Notes: generated by a model not told the origin, from the sequence alone. A stretch of DNA of 64,000 bases from Solibacillus ferritrahens (GCF_037027585.1 NZ_JAXCLE010000011.1:1-64000); one strand, 5' to 3'. Numbered from the stretch's first letter, positions 8,323-17,230 are shown. A program made the numbers and translations.

Positions 8323-9120
8323 ATGAAAAACCACGAAATTGATTATGTATTACATGGAGATGACATGCAGTTTGTAGAAGTAGAGCTCGACCCTCAGGAA
8401 ACGGTTGTGGCTGAAGCAGGAAGTTTAATGATGATGGAAGATCAGATTCAAATGGAAACTGTATTTGGCGATGGATCTGCAAACCAAGGTTCTGGTCTTA
8501 TGGGGAAATTACTAGGTGCAGGAAAACGATTAATCACAGGCGAAAGTTTGTTCATGACGATGTTTACGAACAATGGCTCCAGTAAACGTAAAGTTTATTT
8601 CGCCTCACCATATCCAGGTAAAATTATTCCAATGGATTTAAGCCAATTAGACGGCAAAATTATTTGTCAAAAGGATGCATTTTTAGCTGCAGCAAAAGGT
8701 GTTTCAGTAGGCGTAGAATTCCAGCGAAAATTAGGAACTGGCTTCTTCGGTGGAGAAGGTTTCATCATGCAGAAACTTGAAGGAGATGGGATGGCTTTCG
8801 TCCACGCAGGTGGAACGATTTATGAACGCAAACTTCAGCCAGGCGAAACATTGCGTATTGATACAGGATGTTTAGTTGCGATGACACAAGACGTCCGTTA
8901 CGATATCGAAATGGTACGCGGTATTAAAACAGCGCTTTTCGGTGGAGAAGGTTTATTCTTCGCCACACTATCTGGTCCAGGAACAGTCTGGGTGCAGTCA
9001 TTGCCATTTAGCCGTTTAGCTAGCCGCGTGTTCGCAGCTGCCCCAGTTTCTCAAGGCGGTGGCGGTAAAGATGCTGGAGAAGGCGGCATCGGCGGATTAT
9101 TTGATATGTTCAATAAATAG
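8323..9120 (+). CDS. AIM24 / TIGR00266-family protein
   Basis: A 265-residue beta-rich protein of the AIM24 family, with no signal peptide or membrane helix. The glycine-rich segments GTGFFGGEGFIMQKLEG and GGEGLFFATLSGPGTVW and the motif AEAGSLMMMED are typical. The C-terminal tail is rich in glycine. The bacterial function is not established; mitochondrial Aim24 relates to inner-membrane organisation. Two ATGs lie 6 nt apart; 8323 is preferred because AAGGGGA is 8 nt upstream of it and only 2 nt from the other. The gene is monocistronic and converges on uppP. Confidence 0.88.
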   Translation: MKNHEIDYVLHGDDMQFVEVELDPQETVVAEAGSLMMMEDQIQMETVFGDGSANQGSGLMGKLLGAGKRLITGESLFMTMFTNNGSSKRKVYFASPYPGKIIPMDLSQLDGKIICQKDAFLAAAKGVSVGVEFQRKLGTGFFGGEGFIMQKLEGDGMAFVHAGGTIYERKLQPGETLRIDTGCLVAMTQDVRYDIEMVRGIKTALFGGEGLFFATLSGPGTVWVQSLPFSRLASRVFAAAPVSQGGGGKDAGEGGIGGLFDMFNK

Positions 9121-9129
9121 CATAAACAA

Positions 9130-9161
9130 GGCATATTCTGAACCCTCTTTCAGAATATGCC
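9130..9161 (+). terminator. Hairpin after the AIM24 gene
   Basis: A perfect 12-bp stem (GGCATATTCTGA, 9130-9141, with 9150-9161) and 8-nt loop begin 10 nt after the stop. There is no strong U tract, so it may be a weak terminator or mRNA 3' end stabiliser. Confidence 0.6.
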
Positions 9162-9241
9162 CCAATTGCATTTAAAATGTTTGAATCGTTTTCCTAATTC
9201 ACTCCATTTAAATTACTTAATATCACACCTCAAAATTCGAC

Positions 9242-9276
9242 AAAAAGACGCCAAATTATTACAAATATTTGACGTC
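9242..9276 (-). terminator. Terminator of uppP
   Basis: On the minus strand GACGTCAAAT pairs with ATTTGGCGTC (one mismatch) and is followed by five U residues, 10 nt past the uppP stop. Confidence 0.75.
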
Positions 9277-9286
9277 CATGGAATTA

Positions 9287-10111
9287 TTATATAGATAGAA
9301 TAAAAATTAAAACTAAAGCCAATACAATTCGATATACTGCAAAGGGTGTGAGCTTTACCTTGGAAATTAGCTTCAGAAAGAACTTTATCGAAATAAGGGC
9401 AAATATAAATGCGCTTATAAAGCCTACTGCATAAAAGGAAAAGTGATCGGCATTAATTTGATCCCAGTTTTTCACAAGTGACAAACCACTTGCCCCAGCC
9501 ATTATTGGTACCGCCATAATAAATGTAAAATCTGCAGCTGTTTTATGATCTAGCCCAAGTAAGACGCCTCCTGAAATGGTCGATCCCGAACGCGAAAACC
9601 CTGGCCAAAGCGACAAACATTGAATAACCCCAATTTTGAAGGCTTTACTGTAAGATATATTGTCTAAAGAAGTAATTGCAGGTTTTTTAGGTCCAAATTT
9701 ATCAGCAATAATCATAAATATTGCTCCGATTATCAGCCCAATGATTACTGTTTTAATGCTGAACAAATTTTCGTCTATAAAATCTTCAAATAACAGACCA
9801 AAAACTCCTGCTGGAATAATACCGATTAGCACATGCCCTAAATTAAACCGGGTCGATTGCTGCCCTTCCATTTTATATAGTCCGACTAAGCTCAAAATGC
9901 GTTTCCACATTACAAAAACTACTGCCAATATCGACCCTAGCTGAATTACAATTTTAAACGTATTGGCAGAACCCGACCCTAAAAATTCCTTCGTCTGCAG
10001 CCACATATCATCAACAATAATCATATGTCCTGTTGAAGAAACTGGCGCAAACTCAGTCATTCCTTCCACAAACCCTAAGATTAAAGCTTTTAATAGCTCT
10101 ATCCATTCCAT
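9287..10111 (-). CDS. uppP: Undecaprenyl-diphosphatase UppP (BacA)
   Basis: Dephosphorylates undecaprenyl diphosphate to recycle the lipid carrier for peptidoglycan and teichoic acid synthesis; it can give bacitracin resistance. The 274-residue membrane protein carries both signature motifs, EGMTEFAPVSSTGHM near the N terminus and PGFSRSGSTISGG in the middle. These supply the catalytic Glu, Ser and Arg residues. The motif Leu in TEFLP is Ala here (TEFAP), a minor change. The start at 10111 follows AAAGGAG. It has its own terminator and lies 23 nt downstream of a metallophosphoesterase gene in the same direction, so cotranscription is possible. Confidence 0.96.
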   Translation of the reverse strand: MEWIELLKALILGFVEGMTEFAPVSSTGHMIIVDDMWLQTKEFLGSGSANTFKIVIQLGSILAVVFVMWKRILSLVGLYKMEGQQSTRFNLGHVLIGIIPAGVFGLLFEDFIDENLFSIKTVIIGLIIGAIFMIIADKFGPKKPAITSLDNISYSKAFKIGVIQCLSLWPGFSRSGSTISGGVLLGLDHKTAADFTFIMAVPIMAGASGLSLVKNWDQINADHFSFYAVGFISAFIFALISIKFFLKLISKVKLTPFAVYRIVLALVLIFILSI

Positions 10112-10134
10112 ATACTTGCTCCTTTTACAAACGA

Positions 10135-11205
10135 TTATTCGCTAAATTTCACATCAATTACCCATAGTTCGGATTGACTCCCTAAACGTGTAGGGGGCCC
10201 CCAGAATCCAAAGCCACTTGAGACAAGCGCATGCATTTGTTCCTTTTGACGATGACCATAATCCAATTCAAAGATACGTTCCGTTATGAAATGATTTGGC
10301 CACATCTGTCCTCGATGGGTATGTCCAGATACGTGAAAATCTACACCTAAATTAGCTGGCTCATCCAAATCCATTGGCGTATGATTCATAACAAACCAAG
10401 GAAGTTCCTGATTTTCTGGCTGTAGCTCATTTAATGCCAACCGATTCTTATTTGTTAAATCTTCACGTCCTGTTAAATAAAAACGATTATCCACCAAAAT
10501 TGTTTCATCCATTAAAATACGAACATCCGATTCAGCCATTGCTTGTTTAAATTCAGGAATTTCATTGCCATAATACTCATGATTTCCCGGTACTCCATAA
10601 ACACCATATGTTGCCTGAAGATTTTTCATCACTTCCCCCATGCCTTTATTAATAAAGCGCTGTGGACTGTCATCAACAAGATCTCCCGGTAATAGCACTA
10701 AATCCGGTTTTTGTTCATTGGAGAGCTTAACAAATTTTTCTAAATGTCCTGTCCCGGATAACAGACCGAGGTGGAAATCCGATGCCATAACAATGCGCAT
10801 ATCTTCTCCAGGCTTATTTATCTCAATAGTAGCATTCCGTACTACTGGAGAGTATGCAAAATATGTACCTGCAATCAATAAAATGACTAGTAAACCTACA
10901 ACACCTGTTCCAACCATTTTCGTCGAAAGAGGTGAAAACTTAATTATCAGATTAGCTATAATACATAGAATCAGCCCATACTGCAAAAAGAACATCCAAT
11001 AACTACCTAGTACTGTTAAAGGCGTCAATAATGGGTGGAGCTTTCCTATAAAATAACCGTAAGAAACAAAAAATAAAAATGTCCAATAAACTATTGGCCA
11101 GCGGAATTGCTGAATGGACAGTAGCCATGCCCTTAAATTCCAACCGAGATAAAACGTAATACCACTATATATTGCTATCGCCAAGATGCCGAATAATATT
11201 CGCAT
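10135..11205 (-). CDS. Membrane-anchored metallophosphoesterase (YkuE-like)
   Basis: A 356-residue protein with about four N-terminal membrane helices (residues 1-125) followed by a calcineurin-type phosphoesterase domain. All metal motifs are visible: ASDFHLG (D-x-H), LPGDLVDD (GDxxD), GVPGNHEY (GNHE), NHTP and SGHTHRGQ. It probably hydrolyses a phosphoester or phosphoanhydride; the substrate is unknown, though related proteins act on cell-envelope lipids or nucleotides. ATG at 11205 is chosen since GAGGGG lies 10 nt upstream; a GTG at 11223 would overlap that site. The gene is followed closely by uppP, so an envelope-lipid role is possible. Confidence 0.87.
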   Translation of the reverse strand: MRILFGILAIAIYSGITFYLGWNLRAWLLSIQQFRWPIVYWTFLFFVSYGYFIGKLHPLLTPLTVLGSYWMFFLQYGLILCIIANLIIKFSPLSTKMVGTGVVGLLVILLIAGTYFAYSPVVRNATIEINKPGEDMRIVMASDFHLGLLSGTGHLEKFVKLSNEQKPDLVLLPGDLVDDSPQRFINKGMGEVMKNLQATYGVYGVPGNHEYYGNEIPEFKQAMAESDVRILMDETILVDNRFYLTGREDLTNKNRLALNELQPENQELPWFVMNHTPMDLDEPANLGVDFHVSGHTHRGQMWPNHFITERIFELDYGHRQKEQMHALVSSGFGFWGPPTRLGSQSELWVIDVKFSE

Positions 11206-11289
11206 TATACTTAAACCCCTCACATATTTAATGTTGCTATTTTACTACATTTCAACATTTTAACGTTAGTAAAGAAGATTATTTGTATA

Positions 11290-11424
11290 AAAATCATTCC
11301 AAGCCTAGGCTTTTCTACTATATTTAATTATCTTCCAATATCGCTGTGAGCTGTTCTATATGTTACTTATTTCTTTTAAAATATTACTGAACTCTTCAAA
11401 TATCCTTTCCATATTTTCTAATAT
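11290..11424 (-). pseudogene. Decayed leucine-heptad repeat array (copy C)
   Basis: On the minus strand ATATTAGAA-like cores recur about every 20-21 nt (plus-strand positions near 11418, 11397, 11377, 11356, 11336 and 11315). In one frame they read as heptads such as ILENMER, IFEEFSN and ILKEISN before a stop; after a frameshift ILED reappears. This matches two better-kept copies at 33673-33883 and 59839-60038. It begins 13 nt beyond the kinase terminator, in the same orientation. It is the most degenerate copy. The rest of 11206-11436 shows nothing recognisable. Confidence 0.45.
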
Positions 11425-11436
11425 CTCACCCTACTG

Positions 11437-11476
11437 CAAAAAAACTGCAGCAAGGTTTATCCCCTCACCGCAGTTT
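11437..11476 (-). terminator. Terminator after the sensor kinase gene
   Basis: AAACTGC (minus strand) pairs with GCAGTTT around a loop of about 20 nt, and is followed by a run of U residues (11444-11438). Confidence 0.7.
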
Positions 11477-11483
11477 CTTCTGT

Positions 11484-13673
11484 TTATTTTTCTGTTTGAA
11501 CACTAACCGTTACTTTAAAAAGATCTCCATCTACAGCTATTTCCAACTGCCCACCATGAAGGTCAACAATTGACTGTGCAATCGCAAGGCCTAGCCCCGA
11601 GCCTTCTGTATGACGCGATGTATCTGCACGTTTAAAGCGTTCAATTAATTGTGATGCCTCTTCATATAGCTCATACTTTGCAACATTTTTAACCGTTAAC
11701 TCTGCGTTTCCGTCAACTAATTTTAAATTTACGTAAACGCGTGTACCTTCTAATGAATACTTACGAGCATTGACGATTAAATTATCGATTACACGCCACC
11801 ACTTTTGCCCATCCACATAAGCATAGATTGGCTGCTCCGAAATATTTACACGTAAATCTAAATTTGCTGTCGCGAAATCTTCCCCATGCTCACCAGCCGC
11901 CTGCTGCAACAGTTGGGCTAAATCGATGCGCTGCTTGGAAATTTCTATATTGCCACTCGCCATTTTCGATACTTCAAACAAATCCTCTATCAATGTTTTT
12001 AAACGATTCGATTTTGCATCTAAAATTCCAATATACTTACTGCGTTCTTCCTCGGAAATCGATGGATTTTTCAGTAAATCCGTGTACGTAATAATAGAAG
12101 TTAACGGTGTACGCAGATCATGGCTTACATTCGTAATCAGTTCTGTTTTCATTTGTTCACTTTTAGCCTGCTCATTCATACTAGTACGAACACCTTCACG
12201 CAGACCATTTAAATTTCGTGCATGACTTGCTAATGGAGATTTCCCCTTCACTTTCAGATCCTTTGTTAAGCGTCCATTTGCCATATCTTCTGTATGCTTC
12301 ATAATACGGTTTAGGTAGCCCATACGGCGCATGAAAATATAAAGTGTTGGCAAAAAGAACACTACAAATAAAAACATATAAAAGAAAAATACTCCTCCAC
12401 TTGCTGTTGCCATCACAACTGCAAGTCCAAATCCTCCAAGGAACACAACAGTAAGTAAGATTAGCGACTGCATCCCTACAGATCGATTCTCAAACATTGA
12501 TTTTGCAGCGTCTACTACTTGCGAAGAAAAAGTTTGAGGCCAAATTTTTTCTAAATCTCGCTCGTTCTTTAAACTTTCCACAATCGAAACTATCATAAAA
12601 ATAACTGCGGCAATAAACACAAAACTGATTATTCCCGTTATGAATAAATCAATAATCTGACTATAACGACCGGTTATATAAACTTGTGACTGAATAGATC
12701 TTATAAACATCTCATTCGTAATAATCGCGAAGTAAGCAACAATAACCATTGCTACAATACGGATATCAATCGGTAAGCGTTCAAATTGATCACGCAGTGG
12801 GAATTTCCGGTTGAAGTGCTCCCGCGTTGGTTCTAAATAAGTCATTAATAATACAAAGCTAATAATTCCTGCAAGAACAATTCCATAATATATATATTTA
12901 ATAATATTAAATGCTTTCTTGTCTGTTCCTAAATACGAGTTATCAAACCAGGATTTTGGAACCGTCACAACACCCGAAATACTTTTTAAATCCCGGTCAA
13001 GCGTATAACTGTCTCTAATAATACCTAGATTATCATGGTCCGAAAAATGAATCGTATAATTACTATTGAAATCTTTCCCTACATTATTAAACGTATTCTC
13101 AAAGACCGCCTGCTCATCGACATCGCCATTACGGTAAACTTCTCCCGTTTTTTCATCTGTAAATTCGTAAGCGAAGTGACTATATTGACTTAATGTATTT
13201 TTTCTTTCGCTGTTAATGTTTTTCAGCTCTTCTTGTATCGCTTTTTTCTTTATTGCGATTATTTTTGACTTTACATAGTCATCGTCTTCGAAATTTTTCC
13301 TAATATCCTCGATTTTTGAATCACGCTCTTGCTCAAGTACTTCAATAACATCCGAGTCTTGTGCTACCTCTATGTCACCTTTATATTGCTCTTTAATATT
13401 TTGAATTTGCTCCGCCAGGGAACCGTAATGTGTACGATAACTATAAATTTCTTCTTCCGAAACGGTTAAGGCTCCTTCAAAATCTTGTTCTGTCGGTACA
13501 TTAAATAAGTTTTGTGAAAGCTCGGATACTAATCGTTCCGAATCACGCTTAAAATCTTGTGATTCATTAAATGTTTTCCCAAAATAACTACTACCACTTG
13601 TAAAAATTAAAATGACTGCGGTCGCCACCACAAACATAAGAAAAAGCTGGAGGTAAATTTTATTGTTCTTCAT
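11484..13673 (-). CDS. Sensor histidine kinase with large extracytoplasmic domain
   Basis: A 729-residue sensor kinase. There is one N-terminal helix (about 8-26), a roughly 225-residue outer domain rich in Glu and Lys and partly coiled coil, then about five membrane helices (256-450) and a HAMP-like linker (about 455-495). The HisKA box NVSHDLRTP has its phospho-accepting His near residue 520. The N box DNLIVNARKYS and G box EGSGLGLAIAQSIV follow. It pairs with the response regulator upstream, with a small ORF between them. The five-helix block after the outer domain is unusual and could sense membrane stress. TAGGAGG precedes the ATG. The signal is unknown. Confidence 0.88.
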   Translation of the reverse strand: MKNNKIYLQLFLMFVVATAVILIFTSGSSYFGKTFNESQDFKRDSERLVSELSQNLFNVPTEQDFEGALTVSEEEIYSYRTHYGSLAEQIQNIKEQYKGDIEVAQDSDVIEVLEQERDSKIEDIRKNFEDDDYVKSKIIAIKKKAIQEELKNINSERKNTLSQYSHFAYEFTDEKTGEVYRNGDVDEQAVFENTFNNVGKDFNSNYTIHFSDHDNLGIIRDSYTLDRDLKSISGVVTVPKSWFDNSYLGTDKKAFNIIKYIYYGIVLAGIISFVLLMTYLEPTREHFNRKFPLRDQFERLPIDIRIVAMVIVAYFAIITNEMFIRSIQSQVYITGRYSQIIDLFITGIISFVFIAAVIFMIVSIVESLKNERDLEKIWPQTFSSQVVDAAKSMFENRSVGMQSLILLTVVFLGGFGLAVVMATASGGVFFFYMFLFVVFFLPTLYIFMRRMGYLNRIMKHTEDMANGRLTKDLKVKGKSPLASHARNLNGLREGVRTSMNEQAKSEQMKTELITNVSHDLRTPLTSIITYTDLLKNPSISEEERSKYIGILDAKSNRLKTLIEDLFEVSKMASGNIEISKQRIDLAQLLQQAAGEHGEDFATANLDLRVNISEQPIYAYVDGQKWWRVIDNLIVNARKYSLEGTRVYVNLKLVDGNAELTVKNVAKYELYEEASQLIERFKRADTSRHTEGSGLGLAIAQSIVDLHGGQLEIAVDGDLFKVTVSVQTEK

Positions 13674-13729
13674 TCGTTATTCCTCCTAATGGAATGAACA
13701 TCTACCCATCATTCAGCAAATGTTCTTTT

Positions 13730-13870
13730 TTATATTGATAAAAAATATAAAATCTGTTTGACTAAAGGGACAAACCGCCCTGTATAATAATCAAAAAAAT
13801 ACGTTCCGAGATAATAAAATCCGACTACCGCGCTCATTGCCCCAATACATGTAAAAACTTTACTTTTCAA
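13730..13870 (-). CDS. Small membrane protein between response regulator and kinase (46 aa)
   Basis: A previously unlisted 46-codon frame starts at TTG 13870, overlapping the regulator stop by 11 nt, and ends 56 nt before the kinase ATG. An AGGG lies 7 nt before the TTG. The product has a hydrophobic middle (CIGAMSAVVGFYYLGTYFF), an aromatic stretch with DYYTGR and a second hydrophobic end (LVKQILYFLSI), as a small single- or two-helix membrane protein would. An internal ATG (codon 12) is an alternative start. It would be translationally coupled to the regulator and could modulate the kinase. Function is unknown, and the call rests on position, coupling and composition. Confidence 0.5.
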   Translation of the reverse strand: MKSKVFTCIGAMSAVVGFYYLGTYFFDYYTGRFVPLVKQILYFLSI

Positions 13871-14552
13871 TTTTATACCCTAAGCCCCATACAACTTTTA
13901 AATAGCGGGGATTTTTAGGATCAGCTTCAATTTTTTCACGGATTTTACGGATATGGACTGCTACAATATTTTCAGCGTTGTATGCAGGTTCATTCCAAAC
14001 CATTTCGTAAATTTCACTAATCGAAAAAACACGTCCTGCATTTTTTAATAATAGCTCGGTGATTTTATACTCCGTCGGCGTTAGTTTGACAGGCTCCCCG
14101 TCAACTCTTACTTCCCTTGCTGCCGCATCAAGCTCAAGTCCTTCGACTAGCGGAGTTGTTTCCCCAAGTCCAAGTGTTCCGAAATTGACATAGCGTCGAA
14201 GCTGAGATTTTACACGTGCCAACAATTCTAGCGGGTGGAAAGGTTTCGTAATGTAATCATCCGCCCCAACTGAAAGGCCGTGGATTTTATCTGTCTGTTC
14301 CGCCTTTGCACTAAGCATAATAATTGGAATATTACGCTCTGCACGAATTTTGAACGTTGCGGTAATTCCATCCATATTCGGCATCATCACGTCCAAAATT
14401 ATACAATGCACTTCATTTTGTTTCAGCAGCTCGATTGCCTCATTCCCGTCTGCTGCCTTCAACACCCTATATCCTTCATTTTTTAAATAAATTTCTATAC
14501 CGTCCCGTATATCCTGATCGTCATCAGTCACGAGCACCGTCAGTTGATCCAT
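13860..14552 (-). CDS. OmpR/PhoB-family response regulator
   Basis: A 230-residue regulator with a receiver domain (acidic pocket TDDDQD, phospho-acceptor Asp in IILDVMMPNMDG, Lys in YITKPFHP) and a C-terminal winged-helix DNA-binding domain (RKIREKIEADPKNPRYLKVV, GLGYKIE). The start at 14552 is set by GAGGTGAG; a longer frame to 14609 lacks a site. It is the first gene of an operon with a small ORF and the sensor kinase. The target genes are unknown. Overall it resembles VanR-like regulators of envelope functions, but no specific homology is claimed. Confidence 0.92.
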   Translation of the reverse strand: MDQLTVLVTDDDQDIRDGIEIYLKNEGYRVLKAADGNEAIELLKQNEVHCIILDVMMPNMDGITATFKIRAERNIPIIMLSAKAEQTDKIHGLSVGADDYITKPFHPLELLARVKSQLRRYVNFGTLGLGETTPLVEGLELDAAAREVRVDGEPVKLTPTEYKITELLLKNAGRVFSISEIYEMVWNEPAYNAENIVAVHIRKIREKIEADPKNPRYLKVVWGLGYKIEK

Positions 14553-14666
14553 CCTACTCACCTCACAACTTTTTCTTATAACTTTATAATAAATGGAACT
14601 TCTTAACATCTACCTACTCAAAATCTGAAGAATTTCTTAAGATTATCTTTAGTCTTTGATCATACA

Positions 14667-14700
14667 GAAAAAAGCTACCTCTTATGAAGCAGCTTTTTTT
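14667..14700 (-). terminator. Terminator overlapping the end of the EamA gene
   Basis: On the minus strand AAAAAGCT pairs with AGCTTTTT with extra inner pairs; the upstream arm lies in the last codons of the transporter gene. A U tract follows. Confidence 0.65.
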
Positions 14701-15548
14701 GCACCTATTGTTAATACTACAATTCCACCTAATAATAAACCAACGCCAATCCAAGCTACAAATGTTAAATGCTCGCCTACTAAAAATACGCCAAGTAATG
14801 CTGCTGTTAAAGGTTCGGCCAAGCTTAATGTCACTGCAGCGGACGAACTGATTTTCTTTAATCCGCCTAAAAATAATATGTACGCCAAACTCGTTGCAGC
14901 AAGCGCCATAAATAGCATTGCCCAAAGGTTTACGCCTTCTGTTACCCAACTGAAACCATCCTTCGCTGCCAATGGCAATAAAAATAATGCGCAAAGTATA
15001 AAGGTCATCGCAACCGCGGGTAACGTTTCCTCGCGTTTCATCAGCTGCTTACTTACATTCGTATACAGGGCAAACATGAAGCCTGCTGCCAGCGCCAATG
15101 CAATTCCAACAGGGTTTATCGTTGTATCTCCCTGATTCATAAACAACAGTAAGCAGCCGACAATCGCCAACACGGTGGCAATTGCCCAAACAAGTGTTGG
15201 GCGTACTTTCCAAAAGGCCCATTCGATTATTCCTGCAAATACTGGTGAGCTTCCTATTGTCACAACAGTCCCTACCGCCACACCTGTAAAACGGACAGAT
15301 GTGAAAAACAAGCTTTGAAATAAAGCAATCGCAATCGCAGCCAGAATAGTCCACTTCCATGACCATTGACGAAACGAAATTTTCTTCATAATAATAACTG
15401 CGATCAGTAAAACTCCCCCGCCAATTGCTGAACGAATACCAGCAACTGCGAATGAGGAAATACCTTCTGTTAAAAATGTTTGTGTCGTACCGACTGTCCC
15501 CCAAAGCATCGCAGCCAATAAAACAAATATGTACGGTAAAATATTCAC
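14682..15548 (-). CDS. EamA-family (DMT) transporter
   Basis: A 288-residue protein of ten predicted helices made of two EamA repeats (about 8-140 and 148-283). Conserved repeat ends include SLAEPLTAALLGVFLVGEHLT. DMT transporters move amino acids, other metabolites or drugs; the substrate here is unknown. GTG at 15548 is used, 7 nt after a GGGG ribosome site. The coding end doubles as the first arm of its terminator. It is monocistronic, upstream of the two-component system in the same direction but separated by that terminator. Confidence 0.9.
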   Translation of the reverse strand: MNILPYIFVLLAAMLWGTVGTTQTFLTEGISSFAVAGIRSAIGGGVLLIAVIIMKKISFRQWSWKWTILAAIAIALFQSLFFTSVRFTGVAVGTVVTIGSSPVFAGIIEWAFWKVRPTLVWAIATVLAIVGCLLLFMNQGDTTINPVGIALALAAGFMFALYTNVSKQLMKREETLPAVAMTFILCALFLLPLAAKDGFSWVTEGVNLWAMLFMALAATSLAYILFLGGLKKISSSAAVTLSLAEPLTAALLGVFLVGEHLTFVAWIGVGLLLGGIVVLTIGAKKAAS

Positions 15549-15663
15549 TATTACACCCCGCTTTTATAACCATTATGCTATCATACGTTGAATAGCCAAT
15601 CGAGATGAACTTTCTCTAAATTATATTTATAATAGAATTAACCCAAAATTAAAAGGAGGCATC

Positions 15664-15897
15664 ATGATGTATAAATCAGTCGAACAAACTGCAAATGATA
15701 TAGGCATGCCGGAGCACCAGATTCTACAATACATTTATGCTGGTCGTATTAAAGCAGTGCATGATGGTGAAAACTTTTTAATTAACAGTGCGCAATTTGA
15801 AACGTACCATCAGCAGCTTGAGCGAATAAAAGAGGAAATCGAGATTTGGAAAAACACTCCTATCCCAGAAGATGTGGATATTAAGGATGAGGACTAA
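15664..15897 (+). CDS. Small helix-turn-helix (excisionase-like) protein
   Basis: A 77-residue protein whose N-terminal half looks like a MerR/excisionase-type HTH (SVEQTANDIGMPEHQILQY, then AGRIKAVHDGENFLI, a winged turn). The C-terminal half is a charged helix ending in an acidic tail (PEDVDIKDED). AAAGGAGG precedes ATG ATG; the second ATG (15667) has better spacing. No integrase or phage gene is near, so it is probably a free-standing DNA-binding protein rather than a phage excisionase. It is followed by a strong repeat-type terminator. Confidence 0.7.
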   Translation: MMYKSVEQTANDIGMPEHQILQYIYAGRIKAVHDGENFLINSAQFETYHQQLERIKEEIEIWKNTPIPEDVDIKDED

Positions 15898-15944
15898 AGA
15901 AAAATGCAAAATCTACTCTTAGAAAAGAGCCTCGGACATAAGCC

Positions 15945-15985
15945 AAAAACGCCATTTTTCTCCCTGAGAAAAATGGCGTTTTTTT
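15945..15985 (+). terminator. Strong repeat-type terminator, copy 1
   Basis: A perfect 18-bp stem (AAAAACGCCATTTTTCTC, 15945-15962, with 15966-15983), a 3-nt loop and a U tract. It is preceded by GAGCCTCGGACATAA and followed by GCTGG and ATATCCGTTTCTTA. The same arrangement recurs at 23292-23352 with paired base changes in the stem. Confidence 0.85.
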
Positions 15986-16168
15986 GCTGGCGTAAAATAT
16001 CCGTTTCTTAATAAGAGTCTTTTCCTTATCCAAGCTCTTTTCGTAATTTAATTTATCTAATTCTAAGAAGCTTACTTAACCAATTTATGTTAATATTAAG
16101 TATTATTTACATAAAAATAACTAGGTGGAATTCTAATTTACATTAAAAGCTCTATAAGGGGGATTGTA

Positions 16169-17182
16169 ATGAGAAAGTTTTTATTAGGAGCAGTATGCTT
16201 TGCAGGTATACTGAGTGGATGCACTCAATCAAATACAGATCAGACTAAAGAGATACATGATTTAAAAAAACAAGTGGACCAGATGTCACTAGAAAATGAG
16301 GCTCTCAGAAAAACGATAACGGATGAAAGAGAAGCACTCGAGGTAGCAATGAATGAACAAGCAAACAGTGATTATTCAACTATTTCATCAAAAAATATCG
16401 AAAAGTATCCCCAGACTCTTTATAAGAAAAAAAGCTTAGATATTGATGAAGATGGTGAAGAGGAAATTATTGAATTGTACGTAAATGCAGGAAAAATGGA
16501 GAATGGATTATTCGCTTGGGACGATGGTCAGAACTGGTTGTTGTTAGTGCAAGATGGTGAAAATTCTTACCCGCTATTTGATGATTATATTCAACTAGGC
16601 TCCCTGGATTTTAGTACCGCAACTTTTGATGGAAAGCCGGGAATTGTGATGCATATGACGCAGCACAGTAATATCATTATCCAAAAAATCACTTACGATC
16701 AAAAGGTAAAGGGACTTCAAAAGGAAACCTTTTATAAAAAAGAGAATATGAACGATTATTATAATCCACCCGCTTCCTATGCTCTTTTTAAAGATGCTTA
16801 TGAACTTATGGGCATAGCCTTTGAGAAAACGGTCCCAATACAAGAAGCCAGTGAAAATACCCTTCAGGACCCTCAGGAGATATGGTATATCATAGAGCCG
16901 GTCTTACAGGAATTTAGAAATGCTCAACATCTGTTCGAGCTAGCCTTTACCTTGAATCCTGAACTAAATGTTTCTTTAAACGGTCCCATTACCTTTCTTA
17001 ACGAAATGATTATCAACACACCAACAGCCGTTCAAGTGGATCAGTTAAAAACGATTTATAGGATGATAAAAGAGAGTGAGATACAAGAGTTAATTATAGA
17101 AGAAAACAATCAACTACACCCATCTGTTAGAGACCTGTTTCAAAAATTTGATTCTACCCTTAATGTACAGCAGAGTTCGTAA
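16169..17182 (+). CDS. Lipoprotein of unknown function
   Basis: A 337-residue predicted lipoprotein with signal MRKFLLGAVCFAGILSGC and lipobox LSGC. A heptad-like helix follows (about 25-65, with KQVDQMSLENEALRK), a likely coiled-coil stalk. The segment DIDEDGEEEIIELYVNAG resembles the calcium-loop type Asp/Glu repeats of FG-GAP/VCBS-like lipoproteins. The remainder is not recognised. It would sit on the outer face of the membrane. AAGGGGGA precedes the ATG. It is alone between a terminator and a convergent hairpin. Confidence 0.75.
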   Translation: MRKFLLGAVCFAGILSGCTQSNTDQTKEIHDLKKQVDQMSLENEALRKTITDEREALEVAMNEQANSDYSTISSKNIEKYPQTLYKKKSLDIDEDGEEEIIELYVNAGKMENGLFAWDDGQNWLLLVQDGENSYPLFDDYIQLGSLDFSTATFDGKPGIVMHMTQHSNIIIQKITYDQKVKGLQKETFYKKENMNDYYNPPASYALFKDAYELMGIAFEKTVPIQEASENTLQDPQEIWYIIEPVLQEFRNAQHLFELAFTLNPELNVSLNGPITFLNEMIINTPTAVQVDQLKTIYRMIKESEIQELIIEENNQLHPSVRDLFQKFDSTLNVQQSS

Positions 17183-17192
17183 CAGCAACCTA

Positions 17193-17230
17193 AAGACACC
17201 ATTGTTTCTAAAGAGGAACAATGGTGTCTT
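17193..17230. terminator. Bidirectional hairpin between lipoprotein and hom
   Basis: A perfect 14-bp stem (AAGACACCATTGTT, 17193-17206, with 17217-17230) and a 10-nt loop lie between two convergent genes. U tracts are poor on both sides. Confidence 0.65.

Noticed and set aside
9963..10145. Small plus-strand frame across the uppP start
   Set aside because: Antisense to uppP with no expression signals.
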